Under the pieces are notes generated by a model. The model was not told the DNA's origin. It searched no databases and saw only the letters and a list, made by a program, of their open reading frames with translations. Position numbers and translations under genes: made by a program. Below, one piece after another: positions 30,977-40,513 of a stretch of DNA of 64,000 nt (positions within the stretch are counted from its first letter, which is position 1; each line of letters opens with the position of its first letter). Source of the stretch: Proteus penneri (lineage in GTDB: Bacteria > Pseudomonadota > Gammaproteobacteria > Enterobacterales > Enterobacteriaceae); contig NZ_PHFJ01000006.1 of the NCBI RefSeq assembly GCF_003144535.1, positions 1-64,000 on the forward strand, read 5' to 3'.

Positions 30977-31554
30977 GGTGATATTAGGGTAAGAATCAAG
31001 TGAAAAAATACATTTTTAATAAAAATGTCATAAAAAGATAGTTTAAAGTTAGAAAAACAGAAAAAGAGGAAAGCAGCTGCCTACTTTCCTCATTATTCTA
31101 CTTTTGTACAATTATCCAATGTCATACTTATCTCACAGTGGAAAACATCTTAGTTAATTGTTTTTATTTAATTTATATTATCTATCACAATAATTAGGTA
31201 TATCTATCTATTATTAGTAACTTTAATAAGTCACTTAGATAAATAATACCTTCCGTTCCCAATGTGTGGCAATTAATGATATGCAGTATTCATTATTTTT
31301 ATCTGAAGATAAGTTTATCTTCTACTTCTAACGTTAGATGAATAGATGCCGTTTTAGCAAACAGTTTTCTGTTTTGTATAAGCATTTCTAGATTATTCTT
31401 AATAAATTTTAAAATAAGTTCAATTACGAAAGATAATTATAACCATTTATAGAAAACAAGAAGATAAGATCTTAATATTTAGAAATCGAGAAAAGAAAGG
31501 CTTCCTCTATCGTCATTCTATCGCTAAATAGAATACGATAGAGAAAAAATCATA
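30977..31554. other. AT-rich intergenic region with two hairpins and no gene recognised
   Basis: Two stem-loops stand out. GAGGAAAG / CTTTCCTC (31066-31091) is followed on the minus strand by a T-rich tail, as in a terminator. CTCTATCGT with inner ATTCTAT pairs with ATAGAAT and ACGATAGAG (31505-31543), 12 bp after the stop of the transporter gene and probably its terminator. Between them (31092-31504) I see no ORF with a start signal. Confidence 0.55.
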
Positions 31555-32742
31555 TTAAGATGGGCTATTATTGAGTGTTTTAACACCGAGATTCCAACGT
31601 TCCATAGTTGATACTAAGAATAAACCTGTCATAGCAACCAATAAGAATGGTAGTGAAGATGAAGAAATTTCTGACATCGCGCCAGCCAGCAAAGGCCCTG
31701 ATAAATTACCAATCCCCCATAACATCGCAGCGGATGCATTTGCGACCATCAGATCATTGCCTGAGAAATATTGTCCAATTTGTACCAACGCAATGGTGTA
31801 TATCGCACCCGCTGTTGCACCCAATACCAGTAATAAAGGCCAAATCAAAAATGTATGAGACATCGTGATAGGTAATAATAAGCTTGCAAGTAAAGTCACG
31901 ACACCACAAACTCGATATAACCGCGTTCTATTCATATGATCGGCAAGCCAGCCAAATGGCATTTGCATAATTGCATCACCCGCTAAAATCGCGCTTATCA
32001 TCATTGCCGCAATAGCTTCAGTATGCCCTACACTTAAGCCATAAATAGGAAACATAGAAAGCACTGTGCCATCAAAAAAAGCAAAGAAAACAATGCCACC
32101 ACAGATTGCTGGTGCAACTTTAACAAAGCGGATAATAGAAAAATTAGGCTCTTGTGTATCTTTTGGTAATTTATCACCTGTTTTTTGATCCATCATTAAA
32201 AACAGGACAATAGAGATAATATGAATAAAGACACTAATTAAAATCGGTGTCTTATCTGCAACGCCATAAAGCGCAATAATTGAAGGCCCTAATAACTGGC
32301 TAATCGTAAATACCGTGGTATATACCGCTAAAATCCGCCCACGTTTATTATCTGGTGAAAGCTCATTAATCCACGTTTCTCCTAAACAAATCATCACACC
32401 ACTGGCAATACCTGTGATTAATCGTAAAGGAAATAGCAACTCTAAAGGCAAACTTCCCATTAAGGGTAATAAACTTATTGCAGAAATAATGGTCGCTAAT
32501 AGCATAGCAAAGCGTTTACCGATCCATTGCACAATACGCCGAGCAAAGGGGGAAATAATTAACATTCCAATAGCGGGTGCTGCGGAAATAAGTCCAATAA
32601 TAGATTCATTAATACCCACTAAATTAAGGCGCAGTGCCACCATAGGAATAGTTAATCCGATAACTATCCCGATAACGCCAATACTTACCGTGATAGTGGT
32701 TATCGCAAAAACTTCAGATTGGCGATAATTTTGATGTGACAT
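31555..32742 (-). CDS. MFS transporter, YcaD-like
   Basis: This 395-residue protein shows the twelve-helix major facilitator pattern. The loop 2-3 motif appears as SPFARRIVQWIGKRFAM, and the GMLIISP and LGETWINELSPDNKRGRILAVY segments (about 125-145) recall the YcaD/MFS_1 subgroup, in which LGE.W.....P...RGR..A is conserved. The second half contains PFGWLADHMNRTRLYRV (about 260). The substrate cannot be read from the sequence. The following plus-strand regulator could govern this gene or the neighbouring TauE gene. Confidence 0.78.
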   Translation of the reverse strand: MSHQNYRQSEVFAITTITVSIGVIGIVIGLTIPMVALRLNLVGINESIIGLISAAPAIGMLIISPFARRIVQWIGKRFAMLLATIISAISLLPLMGSLPLELLFPLRLITGIASGVMICLGETWINELSPDNKRGRILAVYTTVFTISQLLGPSIIALYGVADKTPILISVFIHIISIVLFLMMDQKTGDKLPKDTQEPNFSIIRFVKVAPAICGGIVFFAFFDGTVLSMFPIYGLSVGHTEAIAAMMISAILAGDAIMQMPFGWLADHMNRTRLYRVCGVVTLLASLLLPITMSHTFLIWPLLLVLGATAGAIYTIALVQIGQYFSGNDLMVANASAAMLWGIGNLSGPLLAGAMSEISSSSLPFLLVAMTGLFLVSTMERWNLGVKTLNNSPS

Positions 32743-32944
32743 GTTATTTTGTTTCTGCGAATAACAGAAACCTCTGTAATAAAAGGAAGGTGATTAAATA
32801 AAATATTGTCGTATATTATAGGGGATAAGAAATAGATAAACATGCTTAAAAAGCAACATTAATTAGAGAAAGATCTCTATTTGACTCTCGATGATCTTTA
32901 CCTTTCACAATATTCTCACTTCATCGTTATTTATCCTACAACGC

Positions 32945-33691
32945 TTAAAAAAAATAACGATAGATAAGCACAGTACCTGATGCCAATACAATAGTATAAA
33001 TCACACTCATAAATCGTGCTTTCGACATACGTAATGTTAAATTTCGCCCTAACCAAACACCTGCAAACATGGCTGGTAAGAAAATAACGGCTAATTTAAG
33101 AATATCTAATTGCCAATAAATGCCTGCACATAAGAAAATCACCACTCGCGTTAGTGTGCTAAAGCCAATCAATGTGGTTTGTGTAATGCGAAACTTATTT
33201 TTGTCTGTAATTCTGCCTGACAAGTAAATCGCATATAAAAATCCCCCACTACCAAACAACGCGCTAAATACACCGCCGATTAATCCAAAAGGATAAACTA
33301 AGCGTTGAGAAAATTGGCTTTCTTGTTTTTTCCAAAACAGTGCATAAATTGCATAACAAGTGGCAAAGATACCTAAAAGAAGAGAAAGTAAATCAGGTCG
33401 TGTGGTTAATAAAATTGTTGCACCGACAAGGCTACCAATAATAATAAGCGGAATAAGATAGCGTATCTCTTTAAAATCAGCCTGTTTGCCATCTCTGAAA
33501 ATATTCACTATGGCAGCACTTAAATCGATTAATGCCAATAAAGGCACTATCATTGAAAGAGGCAAATAAAGTGCCAATACAGGGCCCGCAATTAACGCAG
33601 AACCAAACCCAGCCATACCAAAAATAACATAAGCAAAAAATAAGGTAAGTAAGCAAATAAAAAGATCAGACCAACTAAGCAAGTCCATCAT
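32945..33691 (-). CDS. TauE/SafE family anion permease
   Basis: This 248-residue protein has about eight hydrophobic helices arranged as two TauE/SafE repeats. Each repeat starts with a Gly-rich turn, GMAGFGSALIAGPVLALYLP (about 26-45) and GLIGGVFSALFGSGGFLYAI (about 136-155). The family exports organosulfur and other small anions. It is divergent from the XRE-cupin regulator, 184 bp away, which is a likely controller. Two tandem ATG codons make the exact start ambiguous by one residue. Confidence 0.82.
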   Translation of the reverse strand: MMDLLSWSDLFICLLTLFFAYVIFGMAGFGSALIAGPVLALYLPLSMIVPLLALIDLSAAIVNIFRDGKQADFKEIRYLIPLIIIGSLVGATILLTTRPDLLSLLLGIFATCYAIYALFWKKQESQFSQRLVYPFGLIGGVFSALFGSGGFLYAIYLSGRITDKNKFRITQTTLIGFSTLTRVVIFLCAGIYWQLDILKLAVIFLPAMFAGVWLGRNLTLRMSKARFMSVIYTIVLASGTVLIYRYFF

Positions 33692-33875
33692 AATAAACCT
33701 TGAATAATTATCATTTACTGAAGGATATTAGCGTAATTATTAAAACTAGAACAGTGATCGTAAGACTATTCACAAAATACAGCAGAAACAGGATCTCATT
33801 TTTCCGAATACGGTTAATTAGTGTTATTATCTAATTAGAATAACACTTTTAAACTAACGATATTTTGAATTGGCA

Positions 33876-34454
33876 ATGAACTCACAACCTCCTAAAAAAA
33901 CGAATGAATACCTTGGTAATAAAGTCAAACAATTAAGACAATCTCGAAATTTATCACTTAATGAGTTATCAAGAAAATCGGGAATATCCAAGGCTGCATT
34001 GTCAAAATTAGAATCGGGTGATTCTAATCCTAGAATCGATACCTTAGAGGCTATCGCAATAGCCCTTGGCTTTCCTTTGGGAGATTTATTTAGTTTTACA
34101 CGTGAAGAATACCCTCGCTTAGAGCGACATAAGCCTATCGTGGGTGATTATGCCCAAGAGTTTAAATTTCGTATTGGCATCGGCAATATTACTGAAATTT
34201 GGCATATCGAAATGAAGCATGGCGCGATCATCAATAGCCCTGCTCACGCTGACGGCACCCAAGAGCACATCATGGTCTATTCTGGTAAATTAATGATGCG
34301 TTTTGATAACGACGAAACCGTCTTACTAGAAACTGGCGATTTTTATGCTTTCCACGGTAATGTCCCTCACTCGTATATCTGTGTTGAAGGACATTTGCGT
34401 GCCTCTGTGATTATGTCTAGCCCAAATCAGCAGCATTATCATCACCGCCCTTAA
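33876..34454 (+). CDS. XRE-cupin transcriptional regulator
   Basis: This 192-residue protein joins an N-terminal XRE helix-turn-helix (NKVKQLRQSRNLSLNELSRK followed by SGISKAALSKLESG, about 16-50) to a C-terminal cupin domain (about 110-180). The cupin motif PAHADGTQEHIMVYSGKL carries the two His, and GDFYAFHGNVPHSY is the second cupin motif. Such proteins usually sense a small metabolite, often an amino acid or polyamine derivative, and control an adjacent transporter. I prefer the ATG at 33876 over the upstream in-frame TTG. The divergent TauE gene is the obvious candidate target. Confidence 0.85.
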   Translation: MNSQPPKKTNEYLGNKVKQLRQSRNLSLNELSRKSGISKAALSKLESGDSNPRIDTLEAIAIALGFPLGDLFSFTREEYPRLERHKPIVGDYAQEFKFRIGIGNITEIWHIEMKHGAIINSPAHADGTQEHIMVYSGKLMMRFDNDETVLLETGDFYAFHGNVPHSYICVEGHLRASVIMSSPNQQHYHHRP

Positions 34455-34457
34455 GCG

Positions 34458-34498
34458 ATATTATTGGCTCTTTCAATTAGTGAGTGAGCCAATAATAT
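34458..34498. terminator. Bidirectional terminator between the XRE-cupin gene and ilvN
   Basis: A 13-bp perfect stem ATATTATTGGCTC / GAGCCAATAATAT (34458-34470 with 34486-34498) has a 15-base loop and lies between convergent genes. The T-tracts on either side are weak, so the call rests on the stem and position. Confidence 0.7.
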
Positions 34499-34505
34499 AA
34501 GGCGA

Positions 34506-34790
34506 TTAATTTAAATAACTTTCCATTTGCTCAAAAACACGTAGATCATCGCTGAATCTCACTTCTTTTACGTCTTCAAGCTTTTCCACCTGACTGACCA
34601 TTTGCATAAGACGATCATCTTTTTGCACTAATAGCCAGATACGGCTTTTATCGCTGTTTTTCATCGGTAAACACAAAATGCCATCAACGTTAAATGCACG
34701 GCGAGCAAATAGCCCACAAATATGGGTCATAACACCGGGATGGTTGCGAACAATCAATTCCAGCGCGATAGGTTGTGATTGGTTTGACAT
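34506..34790 (-). CDS. ilvN: Acetohydroxyacid synthase I regulatory subunit IlvN
   Basis: IlvN is the valine-sensing ACT-domain small subunit of isozyme I. The 94 residues match E. coli IlvN (96), with [20 protein letters not shown] and the [20 protein letters not shown] segments. It follows ilvB by 3 bp and depends on the same attenuated promoter. Confidence 0.95.
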   Translation of the reverse strand: MSNQSQPIALELIVRNHPGVMTHICGLFARRAFNVDGILCLPMKNSDKSRIWLLVQKDDRLMQMVSQVEKLEDVKEVRFSDDLRVFEQMESYLN

Positions 34791-34793
34791 AAA

Positions 34794-36491
34794 TTAAGCT
34801 CCTATCATCTCAATATTTGCAGCCCCAGGTGGAACCATTGGAAATACTTTTTCATGGATATCAATCATAACGTGAATTAAACACGGACCGGGTTTTTCAA
34901 TTGCTGCTTTTAATGCACTCGCAGGATCTGCTTCCTGATTTAAGTCACAGGTATCTAAACCAAAACCTTGTGCAATACGAATAAAATCTGTTTGATAAGG
35001 GTAAGCCGCAGCATAAATACGTTCTTCAAAAAACAGCGTTTGTTGTTGGTGAACTAACCCCAATGCCTGATTATTTATCAAAATAATTTTGATATCTAAT
35101 TGGTGCTCAGCCGCCGTAGCAAATTCTTGAATATTCATCATAATGCTACCATCCCCCGAGAAGCAGAGGATTTTCTTATCTGGTTCGGCTAACGCGGCAC
35201 CAATCGCAGCCGGTAAACCAAATCCCATCGTACCTAAGCCACCCGATGTTAACCATTGTCGAGGTCGATTTAGCGGATACGCCTGTGCTACCCACATCTG
35301 ATGTTGTCCAACGTCTGTTGTAATAATGGCATCATCATCAACACAGTTTGCAGCCGCTAAGACAATGCCATAACCACTTAGAATATTCTCAGAGTTTTTC
35401 ATTTCCAATGGATATTCTTGTTTCAGTGTCGTAACACGCTCGATCCATTCATTACGCTTGTTTGTATTAATCAATGGTAATAACAGTGATAACACTGATT
35501 TCGCATCAGCGTGGATTGCAATATCTGGGCGTTTGATTTTGCTAATTTCAGCGCGATCGATATCAACATGAATTATTTTGGCGTTAGGGCAAAACTTCTC
35601 TGCTTTACCAATAGCACGATCGTCAAATCGCGCCCCTAATACAATTAGCAGATCCGCTTCTTCTAAAATAAAATTGGTGCTACGCGTCGCATGCATACCT
35701 AACATCCCCAAATACAGTGGATGAGAAGGTGGCATTAATCCTAAACCCATTAAGGTCATGGTTGTCGGCAGGTTATTTTTCTCTGCTAATTCAATCGCTT
35801 CTTTACATGCTTCAGCGCTAATGATCCCCCCACCTAAATATAAAACAGGATTTTTAGCTTGATTAATCATTTGCGCCGCTTGTATTACTAAATCAGTATT
35901 AAATGCGGGAACAGGATCTTTTTGTGGAATAGGTGGTAACGCTTCTAATGTAATTGTGGCTTGCTGAATATCTTTTGGCACGTCAACCCAAACAGGCCCC
36001 GGTCTTCCTGACATCGCTAAACGAAACGCATCACAAATAATGTCAGGTAAGTCCGCAATATCGCGTACTAAATAGTTATGTTTCGTGATTGGAATAGACA
36101 TGCCATAGGTATCAACTTCTTGGAAAGCATCGGTTCCAATCATCGCTGAAGACACCTGACCGGTAATACAAACTAAAGGAATAGAATCCAGTTTAGCATC
36201 GGCAATTGCTGTCACTAAATTTGTTGCACCCGGCCCGCTTGATGCAATACAAACAGCAGGTTTACCATTTGCTCGGGCAATACCTTGTGCAATAAAACCA
36301 GCACCTTGTTCATGACGAGTTAAGATATGCCGAATAGATTTACTTTGGCTTAAAGCATCATATAACGGAAGTGCTGCACCACCAGGGATCCCTGCAACTG
36401 TCGTAATACCTTGCCGTTCCAGTAAATAAACGATTAATTGCGCCCCCGTAAACGTTCTACTTGTTGTGGCGTTTTCTTGTTGATCACCCAT
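34794..36491 (-). CDS. ilvB: Acetohydroxyacid synthase I catalytic subunit IlvB
   Basis: IlvB makes acetolactate or acetohydroxybutyrate from pyruvate in branched-chain amino acid synthesis and uses thiamine diphosphate. The 565 residues (E. coli 562) include the catalytic Glu region LTRHEQGAGFIAQGIARANG (about 59-78), SGPGATNLVTAIADA, and the ThDP/Mg site GDGSIMMNIQEFATAAEHQL (about 442-461). It is preceded by the ivbL leader and attenuator, so it is controlled by charged Val-tRNA and Leu-tRNA. Confidence 0.96.
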   Translation of the reverse strand: MGDQQENATTSRTFTGAQLIVYLLERQGITTVAGIPGGAALPLYDALSQSKSIRHILTRHEQGAGFIAQGIARANGKPAVCIASSGPGATNLVTAIADAKLDSIPLVCITGQVSSAMIGTDAFQEVDTYGMSIPITKHNYLVRDIADLPDIICDAFRLAMSGRPGPVWVDVPKDIQQATITLEALPPIPQKDPVPAFNTDLVIQAAQMINQAKNPVLYLGGGIISAEACKEAIELAEKNNLPTTMTLMGLGLMPPSHPLYLGMLGMHATRSTNFILEEADLLIVLGARFDDRAIGKAEKFCPNAKIIHVDIDRAEISKIKRPDIAIHADAKSVLSLLLPLINTNKRNEWIERVTTLKQEYPLEMKNSENILSGYGIVLAAANCVDDDAIITTDVGQHQMWVAQAYPLNRPRQWLTSGGLGTMGFGLPAAIGAALAEPDKKILCFSGDGSIMMNIQEFATAAEHQLDIKIILINNQALGLVHQQQTLFFEERIYAAAYPYQTDFIRIAQGFGLDTCDLNQEADPASALKAAIEKPGPCLIHVMIDIHEKVFPMVPPGAANIEMIGA

Positions 36492-36540
36492 TTTTATCTG
36501 TCCTTTGTTCTAAGCCGGACTTAATGGGCAGGTAGAAAAG

Positions 36541-36575
36541 AAAAACCCCGCCCGGTTAGTTCGCCGGCGGGGTTT
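36541..36575 (-). terminator. ilvBN attenuator
   Basis: AAACCCCGCC / GGCGGGGTTT (36543-36552 with 36566-36575) is a 10-bp GC-rich stem followed on the minus strand by T5 C T4. It begins 25 bp after the leader-peptide stop and about 50 bp before ilvB. This is the transcription attenuator regulated by translation of ivbL. Confidence 0.92.
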
Positions 36576-36599
36576 CGAAACTGTGTTGATTCGGACCCG

Positions 36600-36698
36600 T
36601 TACGGCGCTTTGCCGACGACCACCACCACACGCACGACAACCACAGCCGCGATGTGCGCTGTTAGTCGTAGGCTTTGTAGTAGAGTAGTGATGATCAT
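36600..36698 (-). CDS. ivbL: ilvBN operon leader peptide IvbL
   Basis: This is a 32-residue leader peptide, the same length as E. coli IvbL. It carries the diagnostic regulatory run AAVVVVRVVVVVGKAP at residues 17-32 and several Leu codons (LL, SLRL) earlier in the peptide. The ribosome stalls on Val or Leu codons when those charged tRNAs are scarce, which prevents the downstream terminator from forming. It lies 108 bp before ilvB. Confidence 0.95.
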   Translation of the reverse strand: MIITTLLQSLRLTAHIAAVVVVRVVVVVGKAP

Positions 36699-36941
36699 GG
36701 GTTACCTATCAATTAATTTAATGATGTGTTTACGTGTTATCTGTATTTAAAAAAACATAACTTCTACAAATTAACAACCTTTTTTTTCGGTTTATTTTTT
36801 ATCACCGCTAAAAACGAGAGCTAGATCACTTCTAGTGAAAATCAAAAAATAATCTTGATTGCAGCACAAAAAACCAGATTAATTTCATATTACAGAATAA
36901 CCAAAAAATTCCTTTCTCAACGTAAACACACCAACTCAATT

Positions 36942-38453
36942 TTATAAAAACGCAACTTGAACCAAGAGTAATGTTGCCGAAAGGACAAACATAAATATCA
37001 CCATCGGCATAATAAATTTAAGCCATTTGTTATAGGAGATATCTAACATTTGCAAAGTCGCTAACACCAATCCAGTAGGCGCTAAGAACAACATAATATA
37101 TTGTCCCCAGTTATATGCTGATACCACCATATAACGAGGAACACCGACTGCATCGGCTAATGGTGCCATAATTGGCATCGCCAAAACCGCAAGGCCTGAA
37201 GAGGAAGGAACAATAAAACCTAAACAAATAAAGACAACGAGTTGTGCTAATAAGAATAGGCTCGGTGGCATTCCTGCAACCATATGAGACATAAATTCAA
37301 GAATAGTATCAGCAATCTTACCTTGTTCCATCACAAGGTTAACGCCGCGCGCTAAACCAATAATTAATGAAACACCAACTAATTCAGATGCCCCGTGAAT
37401 AAATCCATCAATGGCTGTTTTTTCTTTTAATCCCGATAGGAAAATTATGATGATTGCGATAGCAAGGAAAAGAGCCGCCATTTGTGGAAACCACCAGCCC
37501 ATGTCCATAACACCCCAAACCATAATAGGAAAAGCAGCAACAAATAAACAGAGGATCACTTTACGACGCCACGAAAATTCTAATATCTCATTAGGATCGT
37601 AATTACTCAAAAAGCGCTGTTTAAAACTTTCGGCATTTTCATAGTTGTAAGAGAAAGTTGGATCTTTTTTGATCTTCTTGCAATACCAATATAAATAAAC
37701 CAAAACCCCCAACGTACCAATCACCAACCCAATAGTACGAAATCCGATCCCTTCAATAAAACTGATCCCCGAAGCATTTGATGCAATAACAACTGAGAAA
37801 GGATTTACCGTCGAGAACCCTGCCCCCATTGAAGAAGCAAGGAAAATAGCCCCAACACACACAATAGCGTCATAACCCAAGATTAAGAATATCGGTACTA
37901 ATATGGGATAGAAAGCAACCGCTTCTTCTTCAATCCCACAACTTGTCCCGCCTATGGATAATATAATCGTGACCCCAAACACGACTAAAAACTCTTTACC
38001 TTTGGTTCGATTCGCGAGTGCTGTTAAGCCCGCATTGAATGCACCGGTTTGATTAACAACCCCAATCAGTCCCCCCAAGACAAGAATGAAAACAATAACA
38101 TCTGCCCCCTCTATCGTCCCTTTCACCATACTTTCGGTAATATCCATTATTCCTTTGGGTTGCTGTGCTACACGTTCATAGGTTCCAGGTATTGCTATTG
38201 GTTTTTTAATTGTCCCATCGGTAAATTTATTAATCTCAATAGAGACATTTAAATCATTCAATGTCGCCTGAGTTGCTGGTAACACTTCATGAGAACCATC
38301 TATTTTTGCAACCACTAATGATGGCTCTGCTGAGTTATAACTTAATCGTTGATATTCGCCAGCTGGAATTATCCACGTTAAGCCAACCACAATTACTGTA
38401 ATGACAAATAAAATAGTAAATGCGGTCGGAAACGCAAACTTTTTAAGTTTCAT
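36942..38453 (-). CDS. YfcC family transporter (putative basic amino acid antiporter)
   Basis: This 503-residue membrane protein of the DcuC-like C4-dicarboxylate/YfcC family has about twelve helices. Conserved segments are GTSCGIEEEAVAFYPILVPI (about 169-188), SSMGAGFSTVNPFSVVIASN (about 207-226) and PSSSGLAVLAMPIMAPLADA (about 418-437). It is the third gene after ornithine carbamoyltransferase and carbamate kinase, so I infer exchange of an arginine-pathway metabolite such as citrulline, arginine or ornithine. The family assignment is stronger than the substrate. Confidence 0.82.
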   Translation of the reverse strand: MKLKKFAFPTAFTILFVITVIVVGLTWIIPAGEYQRLSYNSAEPSLVVAKIDGSHEVLPATQATLNDLNVSIEINKFTDGTIKKPIAIPGTYERVAQQPKGIMDITESMVKGTIEGADVIVFILVLGGLIGVVNQTGAFNAGLTALANRTKGKEFLVVFGVTIILSIGGTSCGIEEEAVAFYPILVPIFLILGYDAIVCVGAIFLASSMGAGFSTVNPFSVVIASNASGISFIEGIGFRTIGLVIGTLGVLVYLYWYCKKIKKDPTFSYNYENAESFKQRFLSNYDPNEILEFSWRRKVILCLFVAAFPIMVWGVMDMGWWFPQMAALFLAIAIIIIFLSGLKEKTAIDGFIHGASELVGVSLIIGLARGVNLVMEQGKIADTILEFMSHMVAGMPPSLFLLAQLVVFICLGFIVPSSSGLAVLAMPIMAPLADAVGVPRYMVVSAYNWGQYIMLFLAPTGLVLATLQMLDISYNKWLKFIMPMVIFMFVLSATLLLVQVAFL

Positions 38454-38480
38454 AAGCGTCCTCGACTTAAATGAGAGGCT

Positions 38481-38516
38481 ACTCTGCCAATAGAAATAAT
38501 ATCTATTTGGCAGAGT
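38481..38516 (-). other. Hairpin between carbamate kinase and the YfcC transporter
   Basis: ACTCTGCCAATAGA and TCTATTTGGCAGAGT pair over 14 positions with one bulged T and a seven-base loop. No T-tract follows on the minus strand, so this looks like an mRNA-processing or stabilising hairpin that could uncouple transporter expression from the enzymes rather than a terminator. Confidence 0.55.
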
Positions 38517-38557
38517 CTATTATTAGAATTAAATTTAAAATAATAATAAGTATGATA

Positions 38558-39505
38558 TTAATCAGAAATAATTGTTGTGCCTGTTTTTCCTTCTAAAGCA
38601 GATAATGCATTCTCTAAAGAAGTAATAATCGCTTGTACACCTTTTTCACTTTCTTTTAAAAAATTAAGGCAGGCCTCCACTTTAGGTAACATACTTCCTT
38701 TAGCAAATTGTCCTTGAGAAATATATTCCTGAGCTTTAGAAAGTGTTAATTTATCTAAATTTATTTGTTCTGGTTTATTAAAATTAATAGCAACTTTATC
38801 AACAGCCGTTAATATTAATAAAATATCCGCTTTTAATTCTACAGCTAATTTTGAGCTAGAGTTATCTTTATCAATAACAGCATCAATACCTTCTAATAAA
38901 TCCCCTTTTCGAATAACAGGAATACCACCGCCACCAACAGTAATCACGACAATATTATGTTCAACTAACTGTTTAATAATTGGTGATTCTACAATTTCTA
39001 ACGGCTTGGGTGATGGAATAACACGACGATATCCACGCCCCGCATCTTCCATAAAGTGAAAACCATGTTCTTTTTGAATCGCCTCAGCTTGTTGTTGAGT
39101 ATAAAACGCCCCTATGGGTTTTGTTGGCGATAAAAAAGCGGGATCGTTTTTATCAACAACCACTTGAGTCACAATGGTGGCACAACCATGATTTTTATTG
39201 AGATTTCTCGTACATAATTCGTCATTAATAGCCTGTTGTAGATGATAGCCAATATAGCCTTGACTCATAGCACCACATTCAGCAAATGGCATATACGGTG
39301 TGCCAATGTTCTGTTGTGATGCATAATCCATAGCTAAATTGATCATCCCAACTTGTGGGCCATTTCCATGACCAATAATGACTTGATAGCCTTTCTCAAC
39401 CAAATCCACAATGGGCTTTGCGGTTTTTCGTACTATCTGCTTTTGCTCTAGTGGCGTATTTCCTAATGCATTTCCCCCTAAAGCAATAAATACCTTTTTA
39501 GGCAT
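38558..39505 (-). CDS. arcC: Carbamate kinase
   Basis: Carbamate kinase transfers the phosphate of carbamoyl phosphate to ADP, yielding ATP, CO2 and ammonia. The 315 residues carry the amino acid kinase fold, with IALGGNALGNT at the N-terminus (about 7-17), GHGNGPQVGMI (about 45-55), GYRRVIPSP and VGGGGIPVI (about 212-220), and the ATP-site region IDAVIDKD. It lies 15 bp after the ornithine carbamoyltransferase gene and is co-directional with it, so the pair can make ATP from citrulline. Confidence 0.93.
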   Translation of the reverse strand: MPKKVFIALGGNALGNTPLEQKQIVRKTAKPIVDLVEKGYQVIIGHGNGPQVGMINLAMDYASQQNIGTPYMPFAECGAMSQGYIGYHLQQAINDELCTRNLNKNHGCATIVTQVVVDKNDPAFLSPTKPIGAFYTQQQAEAIQKEHGFHFMEDAGRGYRRVIPSPKPLEIVESPIIKQLVEHNIVVITVGGGGIPVIRKGDLLEGIDAVIDKDNSSSKLAVELKADILLILTAVDKVAINFNKPEQINLDKLTLSKAQEYISQGQFAKGSMLPKVEACLNFLKESEKGVQAIITSLENALSALEGKTGTTIISD

Positions 39506-39520
39506 TGTTAACTCCTTGCT

Positions 39521-40513
39521 TTAGCTCAAAGTAGCGAACATAACGGCTTTAATGGTATGCATACGGTTTTCAGCTTGATCGAAAACTTTTGATTGGCGAG
39601 ACTCAAAAACATCATCAGCCACTTCCATTTCACTCAAGCCAAATTTTTGATAAATATCTTCGCCAATAATGGTTAAACGATCGTGGAATGAAGGTAAACA
39701 GTGTAAGAAAATCGCATGAGGATTAGCCATTTTCATCATAGAGCTATTTACTTGATAAGCTTTCAGTAAGCGAATGCGTTCATCCCAAACACTATCTGGC
39801 TCACCCATTGAAACCCAAATATCGGTATAGAGAACATCAGCGTCTTTTGCCCCTTTTTCAATATCTTCGGTTAACGTGATAGAACCTTCATTTTCTGCCG
39901 CGATTGCACGACACTCTTTCACAAGTTGCTCTTCTGGCATTAAAGATGCTGGGCCACACGCTGTAAAATGTAAGCCTAATTTCGCACAAACTACCATTAA
40001 AGAGTTAGCAACGTTATTGCGAGCATCACCAAAGAAAGTCAACTTAAGCCCTTTTAAATGACCAAAGTTTTCTTCAACGGTCAGCATGTCTGCTAACATC
40101 TGAGTTGGATGGAATTTATCGGTAAGACCATTCCATACTGGTACTCCTGATTTCGCCGCCAGCTCTTCAACTAATGACTGATCAAAACCACGATATTCAA
40201 TACCATCATAGAAACGCCCTAACACACGCGCTGTATCTTCAATAGACTCTTTTTTCCCCATTTGTGATGAGCCAGGATCAAGGTAAGTCACCCCCATTCC
40301 TAAATCATAACCCGCTACTTCAAAAGCGCAGCGTGTCCGTGTTGAGGTTTTTTCAAATAATAAAACGATATTTTTACCTTCCAAAGAACGGTGAGGAATA
40401 CCAGCCATTTTTAATGATTTAAAATGTTTAGAAAGCTTTAATAAATATTGAATTTCAGAAGATGAAAAATCGAGTAATTTTAAAAAACTTCTACCTTTAA
40501 TATTAATAGACAT
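39521..40513 (-). CDS. arcB: Ornithine carbamoyltransferase, probably catabolic
   Basis: This enzyme interconverts ornithine plus carbamoyl phosphate and citrulline plus phosphate. The 330 residues contain the carbamoyl phosphate loop [13 protein letters not shown] (about 53-65), the [11 protein letters not shown] motif (about 134-144) and the ornithine-specific HCLPSFHD (about 273-280, where HCLP is the family standard). A biosynthetic argF/argI role cannot be excluded from sequence, but linkage to carbamate kinase and a transporter favours the catabolic direction. The ribosome-binding site AGGAG is 10 bp upstream. No arginine deiminase gene is in the window. Confidence 0.9.
   Translation of the reverse strand: MSINIKGRSFLKLLDFSSSEIQYLLKLSKHFKSLKMAGIPHRSLEGKNIVLLFEKTSTRTRCAFEVAGYDLGMGVTYLDPGSSQMGKKESIEDTARVLGRFYDGIEYRGFDQSLVEELAAKSGVPVWNGLTDKFHPTQMLADMLTVEENFGHLKGLKLTFFGDARNNVANSLMVVCAKLGLHFTACGPASLMPEEQLVKECRAIAAENEGSITLTEDIEKGAKDADVLYTDIWVSMGEPDSVWDERIRLLKAYQVNSSMMKMANPHAIFLHCLPSFHDRLTIIGEDIYQKFGLSEMEVADDVFESRQSKVFDQAENRMHTIKAVMFATLS

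Noticed and set aside
39521-40513. Carbamoyltransferase as YgeW of the diaminopropionate cluster
   Set aside because: The HCLPSFHD and HPTQML motifs are those of ornithine carbamoyltransferase, and the locus is 14 kb from dpaL with its own transporter.
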